A stretch of 64,000 bases of DNA. It comes from Bacteroidota bacterium. Its GTDB lineage: Bacteria; Bacteroidota; Ignavibacteria; Tepidaquicellales; Tepidaquicellaceae. Every line of letters begins with the position of its first letter. Positions within the stretch are counted from its first letter, which is position 1. Positions 35,907 through 44,134 of this stretch are shown one piece after another. Made by a program: the position numbers and the translations under genes. The stretch lies in the NCBI GenBank assembly GCA_018266875.1, contig JAFDZR010000045.1, positions 80,142 through 144,141 on the forward strand, in the 5' to 3' direction. The notes below the pieces were generated by a model. That model did no database searches. It was not told the origin of the DNA and was given only the letters and a program-made list of their open reading frames with translations.

Positions 35907-36692
35907 ATGCCAAAAAGTAAAAACAGGATCAGGATATACTCCTGGAATGTAAACGGGATCAGGGCGGTTCAGAAAAAAGGATTCATGGACTGGTTCAAAA
36001 AAAGCAAAGGGAATATTATCTGCCTGCAGGAGACTAAGGCGCAGCCTGAACAGATTGACGACTCATTAAAAGAGATACGCGGGTACAGTTCATACTGGTT
36101 CTCGGCAGAGAAGAAGGGGTATTCAGGTGTGGCAGTTTACAGCGACATCGAGCCGAAAACCGTTACAAACGGTTTTGGCAATCCCGCATTTGATAAGGAA
36201 GGACGTGTTATCTTTGCTGAATATGACAAATATGTTCTCGCAAATGTATATTTCCCAAACGGAGGAAGAGGTCCCGAAAGGATAAAATACAAACTTGATT
36301 TCTATGACGAACTTTTCTTCTTCATAGAAAAAAAATACAGGGACAGAAAAGGAATTATTGTCACAGGCGATTACAATACTGCGCATAAGGAAATTGATCT
36401 GGCGCGTCCTAAAGAAAACACGGCTACTTCCGGATTTATGCCGGTTGAAAGAGAATGGATAGACAGACTTATCAACCTCGGTTATGTTGACGTCTTCAGA
36501 AAATTCAACGACAAGCCCGGACAGTATTCTTACTGGGATCAGATCACGCGCGCAAGAGAAAGGAATGTCGGATGGCGGATTGATTATTTTCTCGTCTCTG
36601 ATGATTTTGCGGACAGGGTTACAAAAGCTGAGATCCACTCTGACATTATGGGCAGTGATCATTGCCCCGTATCAATTACCATGGAGCTGTAG
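35907..36692 (+). CDS. xthA: Exodeoxyribonuclease III
   Basis: ExoIII/AP endonuclease cleaves 5' to abasic sites and removes 3' blocks in base excision repair. The 261-residue product has the family motifs in order: IYSWNVNGIRAVQKKGF, IICLQETKAQPEQ with the metal-binding Glu, GYSGVAVYS, IIVTGDYNTAHKEIDLARPKEN with the active-site Asp/Asn, and the C-terminal GWRIDYFLVSDDF and MGSDHCPVSITMEL with the catalytic Asp-His. It is divergent from the AddB-like gene and ends one base before the next ATG, so it is likely cotranscribed with that gene. Confidence 0.96.
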   Translation: MPKSKNRIRIYSWNVNGIRAVQKKGFMDWFKKSKGNIICLQETKAQPEQIDDSLKEIRGYSSYWFSAEKKGYSGVAVYSDIEPKTVTNGFGNPAFDKEGRVIFAEYDKYVLANVYFPNGGRGPERIKYKLDFYDELFFFIEKKYRDRKGIIVTGDYNTAHKEIDLARPKENTATSGFMPVEREWIDRLINLGYVDVFRKFNDKPGQYSYWDQITRARERNVGWRIDYFLVSDDFADRVTKAEIHSDIMGSDHCPVSITMEL

Positions 36693-36693
36693 A

Positions 36694-37722
36694 ATGAGAT
36701 CACTTGTTCTGCATAAGACTGACAAAGGGAAAAAATATTCTGATCTTTTCCGGATAGAAGAAACTTCTTTACCTGAACTTTCGGATGACGAAGTCCTTGT
36801 AAAGGTTCATTTCGCTTCACTTAACCACCGTGATCTCTGGATAGCCGAAGGGGCTTATTCAAAGATCCGTCTTCCCGTAGTTCTCGGTTCAGACGGCGCC
36901 GGAACAGTTCATTCAGCCGGTAAGAATGTTAAAAATTTTTTCAGGGATGATAAAGTTTTAATTTATCCTTGCAGAAACTGGGGTGAGAGCGAAGATTTTC
37001 AAGACCGCAGCTTTCAGATTCTGGGAATGCCCGATAACGGGACTTTTGCGGAATATGTCAGGATTCCGCAGTCCGCACTTTATAAAATCCCGGCTCATCT
37101 TGATCTGTCTATGGCTTCAGCTTTCCCGCTTGCAGGTCTCACCGCTTTCAGGGCATTGTATACAAAAGCCGTTCTCAAAAAAGACGATACGGTTCTTATT
37201 ACTGGATCAGGCGGCGGAGTTTCCGCTCTTGCTTTGATGTTTGCAGTCGCATCCGGAGCCGATGTTTTTGTAACTTCAGGTAGCGAGCAAAAGATCAGCA
37301 AAGCTGTTTCCCTCGGAGCAAAAGGCGGAGTTAAATATAATAACCGGGAATGGTCCAAAGAGTTGTTGTCTCTGACGGGAAATAAGATAGATGTAATTAT
37401 AGACGGAACAGGCGGAAAATTTTTTTCGGATTTTATTGAGATCGGCAGTTACGGCGCAAGAATAGTCTCTTACGGAGCGACACTCGGATATCCGGATAGA
37501 CTTGATCTGCACAAAGTTTACTGGAAACAGCTTAAAATTCTCGGCACAACAATGGGAAGCGCCGCGGATTTCCGGGGTATGCTGGATTTTATCTCGGATA
37601 AAAAGGTCGTACCTGTTATTGATAATATCTATCCGTTTGATGAATTCTGTAAAGCATTCGACAGGATGGGTAATTCTGAACAGTTCGGAAAGATTGTGAT
37701 GAAAATTAATACCGGAGAATAA
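36694..37722 (+). CDS. Medium-chain dehydrogenase/quinone oxidoreductase-like enzyme
   Basis: I start this gene at 36694 (MRSLVLHKTDKGKKYSD), one base after the xthA stop and with a GGAG site about nine bases upstream. The longer frame from 36484 would only add shadow sequence from xthA. The 342-residue protein has a GroES-like N-terminus (VKVHFASLNHRDLWIAEG, LPVVLGSDGAGTVHSAG) and a Rossmann domain with VLITGSGGGVSALALMFA and ADVFVTSGSEQKISKAVSLGAKGGV. The catalytic zinc ligand Cys is replaced by Asn (LNHRDL) and the four-Cys lobe is missing, so a zinc-free quinone reductase or enoyl reductase activity is likelier than alcohol dehydrogenase. Confidence 0.87.
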   Translation: MRSLVLHKTDKGKKYSDLFRIEETSLPELSDDEVLVKVHFASLNHRDLWIAEGAYSKIRLPVVLGSDGAGTVHSAGKNVKNFFRDDKVLIYPCRNWGESEDFQDRSFQILGMPDNGTFAEYVRIPQSALYKIPAHLDLSMASAFPLAGLTAFRALYTKAVLKKDDTVLITGSGGGVSALALMFAVASGADVFVTSGSEQKISKAVSLGAKGGVKYNNREWSKELLSLTGNKIDVIIDGTGGKFFSDFIEIGSYGARIVSYGATLGYPDRLDLHKVYWKQLKILGTTMGSAADFRGMLDFISDKKVVPVIDNIYPFDEFCKAFDRMGNSEQFGKIVMKINTGE

Positions 37723-37836
37723 TTATTTCACATCAGGAACTTTAAGCAAACCCTTCTGATTTTCTATTTAACAATTTCAGATTCATTTCAGCTATTCATT
37801 TTTAAAAATAATTTATTCTAATTTAACAGATCATTT

Positions 37837-38259
37837 ATGTCAGAAAAAATTTCACAAACAAAAACCGATCTCGGTTTATTCATTCTCAGACTTGGAACCG
37901 GGATTTCTTTCATTTTCATTCACGGCTGGAATAAAATATTCGGAGGTCCTGAAATATGGAGCAGGATAGGAGGGGCAATGGCTTCGTTTGGAATTGATTT
38001 TATGCCGGCTTTCTGGGGCTTTATGGCTGCAGTCAGTGAATTCGGAGGAGGGATAATGCTGCTTCTAGGTTTATTCACAAGGACAACTTCATCCTTCATG
38101 GCGTTCACAATGATAGTGGCATTTTCTAAACACATCTTGAATCACGATCCCTGGTCAAAAGTTTTCTATCCGCTTGAAATGCTTACTATATTTCTCGCTT
38201 TAATTATAATGGGAGCAGGTAAATACAGTCTCGATGCTTTGATTTCAAGGAAGAAATAA
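37837..38259 (+). CDS. DoxX family membrane protein
   Basis: The 140-residue protein has four hydrophobic helices. The family signature RLGTGISFIFIHGWNKIFGG is near the start, followed by the PAFWGFMAAVSEFGGGIMLLLGLFTRTTSSFMA block. DoxX proteins are small membrane proteins variously linked to quinone-coupled redox reactions; a specific role cannot be read from the sequence. It is 114 bp downstream of the oxidoreductase and is followed by a strong terminator. Confidence 0.85.
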   Translation: MSEKISQTKTDLGLFILRLGTGISFIFIHGWNKIFGGPEIWSRIGGAMASFGIDFMPAFWGFMAAVSEFGGGIMLLLGLFTRTTSSFMAFTMIVAFSKHILNHDPWSKVFYPLEMLTIFLALIIMGAGKYSLDALISRKK

Positions 38260-38290
38260 ATTTTTATCCAGGGATCATATTCAGTCCGGA

Positions 38291-38338
38291 GAAAAAAAAA
38301 CTGAACAGGACATTCCCGTTCAGTTTATTTTTTTTAAT
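38291..38338. terminator. Bidirectional rho-independent terminator
   Basis: Arms AAACTGAAC (38298-38306) and GTTCAGTTT (38318-38326) are flanked by a run of A on the left and T on the right. It lies between convergent genes (DoxX on plus and the DUF948 protein on minus), so it can serve both. Confidence 0.88.
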
Positions 38339-38389
38339 TTCTTTCTGTAAAAATACTGATTAACTGATATGTTTTACCATAATCTTCCG

Positions 38390-38827
38390 TTAATCTTCCA
38401 TCAAACCATTTCTTTTTTTGCTTCTTTTCCATGAATCAAAAAAAGTCTTTATTCCGACAGATACAGCTGTGATGGTATTCACTGTATCCATAACGGGAGG
38501 TTCGATCGCATTCTGAATTTTCTGCTCGAATTCAATTACACTTTCGGCGGTATCCTTTACTCTTTCCACTACAGTTCCAAGCACATCAATATTTTCATTT
38601 ACTTTTTCGGTGGCTTTATTGACATTCTCCGCCAGCATCCCGATCTTGTCAAATGCAGAGATTATCTTTGGCTTTATTTCCTTGGAATCAAGAGCTATCG
38701 AATCCATTTTCGTTGATATATGCTTGAATATCCTGCTGATCTTGAGCATCAGAACGATGATAGTAATAAAAAGAATTATTATTATTACATTAATGACAAT
38801 CTGCAGTATTAGAACTGTATCTTCCAA
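38390..38827 (-). CDS. DUF948-like membrane protein with coiled coil
   Basis: This 145-residue protein has one N-terminal membrane helix (about 5-30) and a helical amphipathic tail (ISTKMDSIALDSKEIKPKIISAFDKIGMLAENVNKATEKVNENIDV). The layout and placement match DUF948 (YtxG-like) proteins. It lies 18 bp after a YtxH-domain gene. In Bacillus the two families are adjacent in a general-stress operon. An envelope-stress role here is an inference. Confidence 0.72.
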   Translation of the reverse strand: MEDTVLILQIVINVIIIILFITIIVLMLKISRIFKHISTKMDSIALDSKEIKPKIISAFDKIGMLAENVNKATEKVNENIDVLGTVVERVKDTAESVIEFEQKIQNAIEPPVMDTVNTITAVSVGIKTFFDSWKRSKKRNGLMED

Positions 38828-38845
38828 TTTTTTCTGATATTAATT

Positions 38846-39265
38846 TTATGAACTTTTTTTCTTTTCTTCATTGTATGCTTCGATACCGGCTTTGAAAGCG
38901 TCTTTGATCTTTCCTGACTCTGAAGTAAGTATATCTTTTGTAGATTCATATGTTCCGGTTGCTTTTACTTTGGCATCATTAAGAACATTGTTCGCGTCAT
39001 CGATCAGAGAACTTGCTTTCTTTCTTGCGTCAGAGATTAGTTCTTCAGATTTTCTTTTTCCTTCATTGATGAGATTGGTTGCTTTTGATTTTGCAACCTG
39101 AAGATATTCAGATGTATCGTCCATAAGTTCGTCTTTCTTTAATCTTATGTCATTTCTTAATTCCCTGCCGCTTTTTGGTGCATAAAGCAGAGCTATTGCA
39201 GCGCCTACTACACTGCCTGTTATAAACCCTAACAAAAGTCCTTTTGTTGTTTTATTGTCGTCCAT
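38846..39265 (-). CDS. YtxH domain-containing protein
   Basis: The 139-residue protein has an N-terminal glycine-rich membrane segment, GLLLGFITGSVVGAAIALLYAPKSGRELRNDI, the defining feature of YtxH proteins including the APKSGRELR turn. The tail is a long lysine-, alanine- and serine-rich helix, similar to LEA-like stress proteins (ATNLINEGKRKSEELISDARKKASSLIDD). It is transcribed immediately ahead of the DUF948-like gene. Confidence 0.88.
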   Translation of the reverse strand: MDDNKTTKGLLLGFITGSVVGAAIALLYAPKSGRELRNDIRLKKDELMDDTSEYLQVAKSKATNLINEGKRKSEELISDARKKASSLIDDANNVLNDAKVKATGTYESTKDILTSESGKIKDAFKAGIEAYNEEKKKSS

Positions 39266-39327
39266 TGTGATTTCTCCTTAGTTTTATTATTATTATCAAT
39301 ATAAATTAATTTAATTTTATTAGCAAA

Positions 39328-40719
39328 TTAGATATTTATTGCTTCATTATAAGCTACTCCAACGGCTTCCATATTGGCTTCGCTTAATGTCGGATGTGCA
39401 TGTACAGTTTTCAGTATCTGTTCATGCGTGGCTTCAAGTGACTTTGCCAGCACAAATTCCATTATCAGTTCAGTAGCCTCGACTCCTACTATATGCGCGC
39501 CAATCAGCTCATCATATTTTTTGTCAAAAATTACTTTGATCATTCCCACGGTCTCACCCATCGCTCTTGATTTACCGCTTGCGGAATAAGGAAATTTACC
39601 TACATTGATCTCGTAACCTTCTTCCAGCGCTTTCTTCTCCGTAAGTCCTACGGAAGCTACCTGCGGCTGACAGTATGTGCAGCCGGGGATCGTTGAATAG
39701 TCTATGTCCGGCACATGCATTCCTTTTATCTTTTCCACGCAGTTTATTCCTTCCGAAGATGCAACGTGCGCAAGCCACGGCGGTCCGATCACATCGCCGA
39801 TCGCGAAAATTCCCTCAACATTTGTTTTGTAATCCCTGTCTACTATAATGTTTCCTTTTTCTATTTTTACTCCCAGATCCTCAAGACCGAATTTCTCAGT
39901 ATTTCCAGTGACACCGATAGCAATCAGAACTACATCAGATTCAATTTCCTCGCTGCTTTTTCCTGATACTTTTGTGATCACTTTATCACCTTTGACTTCG
40001 ACGCTTTCCGTCTTCGTTCCCGTGAGAAGTTTAATTCCGCTTTTCTTGAACTCTCTGGCAACAACATCAGAAATATCCTTATCCTCGACCGGCATTATAT
40101 TCGGCATCATTTCTATTACGGTCACTTCCGTTCCGAATGCATTATAAAAATATGCGAACTCAACTCCAATTGCTCCGCTACCTACTACTGTCATTTTCTT
40201 CGGAAGTTCTTTTAACAACATTGCGCCTGTGGAAGAAAGAACTTTTTTCTCATCAAATTTAAGATCACCAAGTCCTCTTGTCTTTGCGCCGGTTGCAATT
40301 ATGATATTCTTTGCTTTGATCTTTTCAGTTTCCTTTCCGGACTTATCATTAACGGAAACAGACTTGTCTTTATTAATGTAAGCCGAGCCTTCAAATACAT
40401 CTATCTTATTTTTTTTCATAAGATACCTGACGCCTTTTTCCGAGATGTCAGCAACGCCTCTGGATCTGGAAATTATTTTTTCAAAGTCGAACTGAACATT
40501 TTCCACCGAGATCCCGAAATCATTAAGATGCTTCAGACCGTTCATGAGCTCGGCGTTTTTAAGAAGAGCTTTTGTCGGAATGCATCCCCAGTTCAGACAT
40601 ACACCGCCGAGTCTGTCCCTTTCTATAATTGCAGTCTTCATACCAAGCTGAGAGGCTCTGATAGCAGTTGTATAACCGCCGGGACCGCTTCCGATCACGA
40701 CCACATCAAATTCTTTCAT
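39328..40719 (-). CDS. lpdA: Dihydrolipoyl dehydrogenase (E3)
   Basis: This FAD disulfide reductase reoxidises lipoamide in 2-oxoacid dehydrogenase complexes. The 463-residue protein has the FAD-binding GSGPGGYTTAIRASQLG, the redox-active cysteines Cys41 and Cys46 in GGVCLNWGCIPTKALL, the NAD-binding VVGSGAIGVEFAYFYNAFGTEVTVIE, the second FAD motif GIFAIGDVIG and the C-terminal HAHPTLSEANMEA with the catalytic His-Glu dyad. It is likely the E3 partner of the fused E1 encoded at 50.4 kb, although the two genes are about 10 kb apart. Confidence 0.96.
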   Translation of the reverse strand: MKEFDVVVIGSGPGGYTTAIRASQLGMKTAIIERDRLGGVCLNWGCIPTKALLKNAELMNGLKHLNDFGISVENVQFDFEKIISRSRGVADISEKGVRYLMKKNKIDVFEGSAYINKDKSVSVNDKSGKETEKIKAKNIIIATGAKTRGLGDLKFDEKKVLSSTGAMLLKELPKKMTVVGSGAIGVEFAYFYNAFGTEVTVIEMMPNIMPVEDKDISDVVAREFKKSGIKLLTGTKTESVEVKGDKVITKVSGKSSEEIESDVVLIAIGVTGNTEKFGLEDLGVKIEKGNIIVDRDYKTNVEGIFAIGDVIGPPWLAHVASSEGINCVEKIKGMHVPDIDYSTIPGCTYCQPQVASVGLTEKKALEEGYEINVGKFPYSASGKSRAMGETVGMIKVIFDKKYDELIGAHIVGVEATELIMEFVLAKSLEATHEQILKTVHAHPTLSEANMEAVGVAYNEAINI

Positions 40720-40820
40720 AAAATATTTTACGGATTTAGATTATTTATTGTAAGTTTTATGTAAATTACTAATATTGATTCTGTATCTCAATGTAATATT
40801 TAATTTAAATTACAATAAGT

Positions 40821-41057
40821 TTGAAGATGGACTCTTTCCAGAATATAGGTAAAATGCTGATAATTTCAGGAGTGATCATTGCTCTTCTGGGAATTCTGAT
40901 CACTTTTTCTGACAGGATCCCTTTCCTTGGAAAACTGCCGGGTGATATAAAGATCAAAAAGGAAAATTTCGTGTTTTATTTCCCGGTTGTTACTTCAATT
41001 TTGATCAGCATTCTTATCTCGCTTATAATTTATTTTTTTAACAGAATGAGAAAATGA
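40821..41057 (+). CDS. DUF2905 small membrane protein
   Basis: This 78-residue protein has two hydrophobic helices flanking the conserved turn ITFSDRIPFLGKLPGDIKIKKENFVFYFPV, which identifies DUF2905. The function of the family is unknown. Its stop overlaps the ATG of the following gene by four bases (ATGA), so translation is probably coupled. It is divergent from lpdA across a 101-bp gap. Confidence 0.88.
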   Translation: MKMDSFQNIGKMLIISGVIIALLGILITFSDRIPFLGKLPGDIKIKKENFVFYFPVVTSILISILISLIIYFFNRMRK

Positions 41058-41746
41058 ATCCAGTCGAAAAGATAAAGACGGAATTATACGAATATGATAT
41101 AAAGATCAGGAATATATTCATAACCGGCGGAACAGGTTATATCGGAAGGAATCTGATACCTCTGTTTGTTAAAAGGAATTATTATTTGAAATTACTTACA
41201 AGAAACCGTTACGGAAAAAAGATACCTGACTACTGTGATATCATTGAAGGGAATGCTTTGAATAGTATTTCTTATAAAGATAAGATCCGCCCGTGTGAAA
41301 CTTTCATACATCTTGTCGGCGAGTCCCATCCCGCTCCGTGGAAGGGAAAGCAGTTCAGTTCAGTTGACCTTGTATCCATTGAAGAGGCCGTCAAAGCTGC
41401 GGTTCATGCCGGCATACAGAATTTTATTTATTTAAGCGTTGCTCATCCTGCGCCTGTGATGAAAGAATTTATAAAGGTAAGAATGAAGGGTGAGGAACTT
41501 CTGAGAAACAGCGGCATACGATGTTCGTTTATAAGACCATGGTATGTTACCGGACCCGGACATTACTGGCCGCTTGTTTTCCAGCCGGCATACAAGGTAA
41601 TGGAGAATATATCTTCCACCGCTGAATTTGCGGGAAGACTGGGACTTGTAAATATTGATCAGTTAATTAACTGCATTGTTCATGCAGTTGAAAATCCTCC
41701 TTACAATATTGACATATACAATGTTAAGGATATCAGGAAGTTTTAA
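41054..41746 (+). CDS. NAD(P)-binding epimerase-like short-chain dehydrogenase
   Basis: The 230-residue protein has the Rossmann motif IFITGGTGYIGRNLIPLF about 20 residues from the start. It continues with TFIHLVGESHPAPWKGKQF, NFIYLSVAHPAP and CSFIRPWYVTGPGHYWPL, resembling extended or atypical SDRs such as complex-I-associated NDUFA9-like and nucleoside-diphosphate-sugar epimerase-like proteins. The classical Tyr-x-x-x-Lys pair is not evident, so it may bind cofactor without epimerase activity. It overlaps DUF2905 by four bases and precedes rqcH by 11 bp. Confidence 0.8.
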   Translation: MNPVEKIKTELYEYDIKIRNIFITGGTGYIGRNLIPLFVKRNYYLKLLTRNRYGKKIPDYCDIIEGNALNSISYKDKIRPCETFIHLVGESHPAPWKGKQFSSVDLVSIEEAVKAAVHAGIQNFIYLSVAHPAPVMKEFIKVRMKGEELLRNSGIRCSFIRPWYVTGPGHYWPLVFQPAYKVMENISSTAEFAGRLGLVNIDQLINCIVHAVENPPYNIDIYNVKDIRKF

Positions 41747-41757
41747 TTTTTTAATTA

Positions 41758-43353
41758 ATGAATAATTTTTTTACCGTAAAATATATTTCAGAACAGCTTA
41801 ACAAAGATCTAAAAGGTTCAGTTATCAGCGAAATTTTTTCCCAGGAAAAAGACAAACTGTGCATCGGAATTAATTCCGTAAAAGGATCCGGCATTCTTGA
41901 ATTCTCCGCTCAGAAGAAATTTCCTTATCTGCTTCTGAAAAGGAATTTTTCAAAGGCAAAGCGAAACGCTGTGAATCTTTTTCAGGAGATCGAAGGAATG
42001 ACTGCACTCGGAGCGGACTTACTGAATAATGACAGGATAATAAAATTAACTCTCAGCGGTGGCTATTATTTACTCTTTACTTTTTTTACCGGTAAAGCAA
42101 ACTGTTTTCTTATAAAAGATGATTCCGCTGTAAATGCTTTCAAGGAAAAAGAAGATTTTTCCGGGCAGCCCGTTGATGAATTGTTTCCTCAAAAAAATTC
42201 AGAGGAAGTAAGGAATTACCGTGACCTGAATGAATTCATAAGATCGGAATACAGAAAATTCGGAAGTACTTACATTAATGAAGCGCTTTACAGATCAGAT
42301 CTGAAAAAGTCATCCCCGGCTGATGAAACTTCCGTAAATACACTGCGAGAAAATTTTAAAAAGTTAGAGAAAGAGATGGACCCGCCTGTTTTTCTTTTGT
42401 ATAAAAAAGATGATGATCTTAAAATTTCACTGACCAGGCTTTCACACCTGAATGAATATCAGGCGGAAGAATTTCCGGATATTAACGAACTGCTGATATC
42501 ATATCTGAGAATTTCTTCCGGCGCGAAAAGATTTACCGACGCCAAGGAGAATGCTCTTGCTGAAATAAACAGGAAATTAATTCATCAAAAAAGAAAGCTC
42601 GAAGGTCTTGAAAAAAATCTTGAACATAGCAGGAATTCCGAAGAACTTAAGGACAAGGGCAATCTCATTCTGCAGAATATTCATTCGGTTAAAAAAGGAG
42701 ATACTGTCCTTAATGTAAATGACTTTAATGATCCGAACAAAAAAACGGAGATCAAACTGAAAGCGGAACTGTCACCTTCCGAAAACGCAGAGGTATATTT
42801 TAACAGATATAAGAAACTGAAAAATTCAGACAGTCTTCTTTTGAAGAAAATTTCAGAGCTGAAAAAAAATATCTCTGAACTGGAAAGCGAATTCAGAAAT
42901 GTTGACGAGTCTGATGATTTTAAAAAAATAATCAAAGAGGAAAAGAAATTGCAGGAATCTAAAAACGACGAGACTTCAAAGTTCAGGAAGTTCATTCTTA
43001 ATGACAAGTATCAGGTCTGGGTCGGTAAAGACAGTGTTTCAAACGATCTGCTGACTACAAAATATGCATCTCAAAATGATCTTTGGTTTCATGTTCGCGG
43101 AGCAAGTGGTTCTCATACTGTTTTGAAGATAAGCACTAAAGAATCTGTTCCAAAAGAAATAATCTCTGCAGCTGCTTCAATTTCAGCATATTACAGCAAA
43201 GCCCGTAATGCCGGGAATGTGCCGGTAGCTTATTGTGAAAAAAAACATGTAAAGAAAAAGAAGGGATTTAAATCCGGAACTGTGACTATGGAAAGAGAAA
43301 AAGTAATTTTTGTAAAACCTGCTCTGCCTGAGGATTTTAAAACAGAGAATTGA
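41758..43353 (+). CDS. rqcH: NFACT-family ribosome quality control protein RqcH
   Basis: RqcH binds stalled 50S subunits carrying peptidyl-tRNA and adds C-terminal alanine tails. The 531-residue protein has an NFACT-N domain with the functionally important Asp92-Arg93 pair in ADLLNNDRIIKLTL, a helical coiled-coil middle domain (EINRKLIHQKRKLEGLEKNLEHS; KKISELKKNISELESEF) and a C-terminal NFACT-R domain: KYQVWVGKDSVSNDLLTTKY, NDLWFHVRGASGSHTVL and KKHVKKKKGFKSGTV. Older databases call such proteins fibronectin-binding. Confidence 0.9.
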   Translation: MNNFFTVKYISEQLNKDLKGSVISEIFSQEKDKLCIGINSVKGSGILEFSAQKKFPYLLLKRNFSKAKRNAVNLFQEIEGMTALGADLLNNDRIIKLTLSGGYYLLFTFFTGKANCFLIKDDSAVNAFKEKEDFSGQPVDELFPQKNSEEVRNYRDLNEFIRSEYRKFGSTYINEALYRSDLKKSSPADETSVNTLRENFKKLEKEMDPPVFLLYKKDDDLKISLTRLSHLNEYQAEEFPDINELLISYLRISSGAKRFTDAKENALAEINRKLIHQKRKLEGLEKNLEHSRNSEELKDKGNLILQNIHSVKKGDTVLNVNDFNDPNKKTEIKLKAELSPSENAEVYFNRYKKLKNSDSLLLKKISELKKNISELESEFRNVDESDDFKKIIKEEKKLQESKNDETSKFRKFILNDKYQVWVGKDSVSNDLLTTKYASQNDLWFHVRGASGSHTVLKISTKESVPKEIISAAASISAYYSKARNAGNVPVAYCEKKHVKKKKGFKSGTVTMEREKVIFVKPALPEDFKTEN

Positions 43354-43372
43354 ACAGGGATTTAAAATCGGA

Positions 43373-44134
43373 TCAAATGCTGTCATATTTTACCATATTC
43401 CTTTCAAGCTCATTCAGCTTTTCCTCAATTCTTTTCGAATTCGGCGAACCCGCTCTAATTAAAAAGCTGTATGCTTCATACGCCTGTTTGTAATTCCTCT
43501 GTTCAGCATAAAGATCAGCAAGCGTCTCGGTGATTATTTTAATGTGCTTTTCAAGTTCAGAGTCCGATCTGGAATCGGATTTTGCTTTCTGATCTTCAGC
43601 TCCGGAAGTTCTGTAATTTTTTCTGAAATGAAATTCCGAATATATGGCTTCAAAATTTTTGAAATCGGGATCGGAATCCGGAATGGAATATTTATAAAGT
43701 AGGTCATTGACAGAAAATTCTGTAAATAATTTTTCCTGCGGATCGAATTTTTTCTCAAATGTCCTGAAGTCAAATTTAATTTTTGACTCTTTCGGATAAT
43801 ATATCTTTTCCTGACCGGAAACGGACCTTAGATTCTGAATATTTCCTGAAAGCTTCTGGATGATTTCCCTTACGGATATTTTGTTCTTTATCTCATTGAA
43901 AATATTTTCCGCTTCATTCAGATATTCAGCTTTGAGAAATGCTTTCAGAAGAATGAGTTTAATAGTAAGGTAATTCGGATATATATTCAGACCGGATTTA
44001 CATACTGAAATGCATTCCTCATACTGTTCGTTCAGATAATAAAGATTTGCAAGCCGGAAAAATAACGGTGAAAGATAATTACTATCCAGTCTGGACTTTG
44101 CATCCTCAATATATTTATGAAAGTTATTCTGCAT
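43373..44134 (-). CDS. TPR-repeat protein
   Basis: The 253-residue product has tetratricopeptide-like helices at both ends. At the start are LFFRLANLYYLNEQYEECISVCKSGLNIYPNY and LTIKLILLKAFLKAEYLNEAENIFNEI, and near the end ITETLADLYAEQRNYKQAYEAYSFLIRAGSP. Between them lies a charged linker without recognised motifs. There is no signal peptide. It overlaps the upstream glycosyltransferase gene by 11 bp. TPR proteins mediate protein-protein contacts, so a partner or regulator of that enzyme is possible but unproven. Confidence 0.8.
   Translation of the reverse strand: MQNNFHKYIEDAKSRLDSNYLSPLFFRLANLYYLNEQYEECISVCKSGLNIYPNYLTIKLILLKAFLKAEYLNEAENIFNEIKNKISVREIIQKLSGNIQNLRSVSGQEKIYYPKESKIKFDFRTFEKKFDPQEKLFTEFSVNDLLYKYSIPDSDPDFKNFEAIYSEFHFRKNYRTSGAEDQKAKSDSRSDSELEKHIKIITETLADLYAEQRNYKQAYEAYSFLIRAGSPNSKRIEEKLNELERNMVKYDSI

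Noticed and set aside
36484..36693. Upstream extension of the oxidoreductase frame
   Set aside because: It lies entirely within xthA in another frame, and the ATG at 36694 has a ribosome site and begins the conserved domain.
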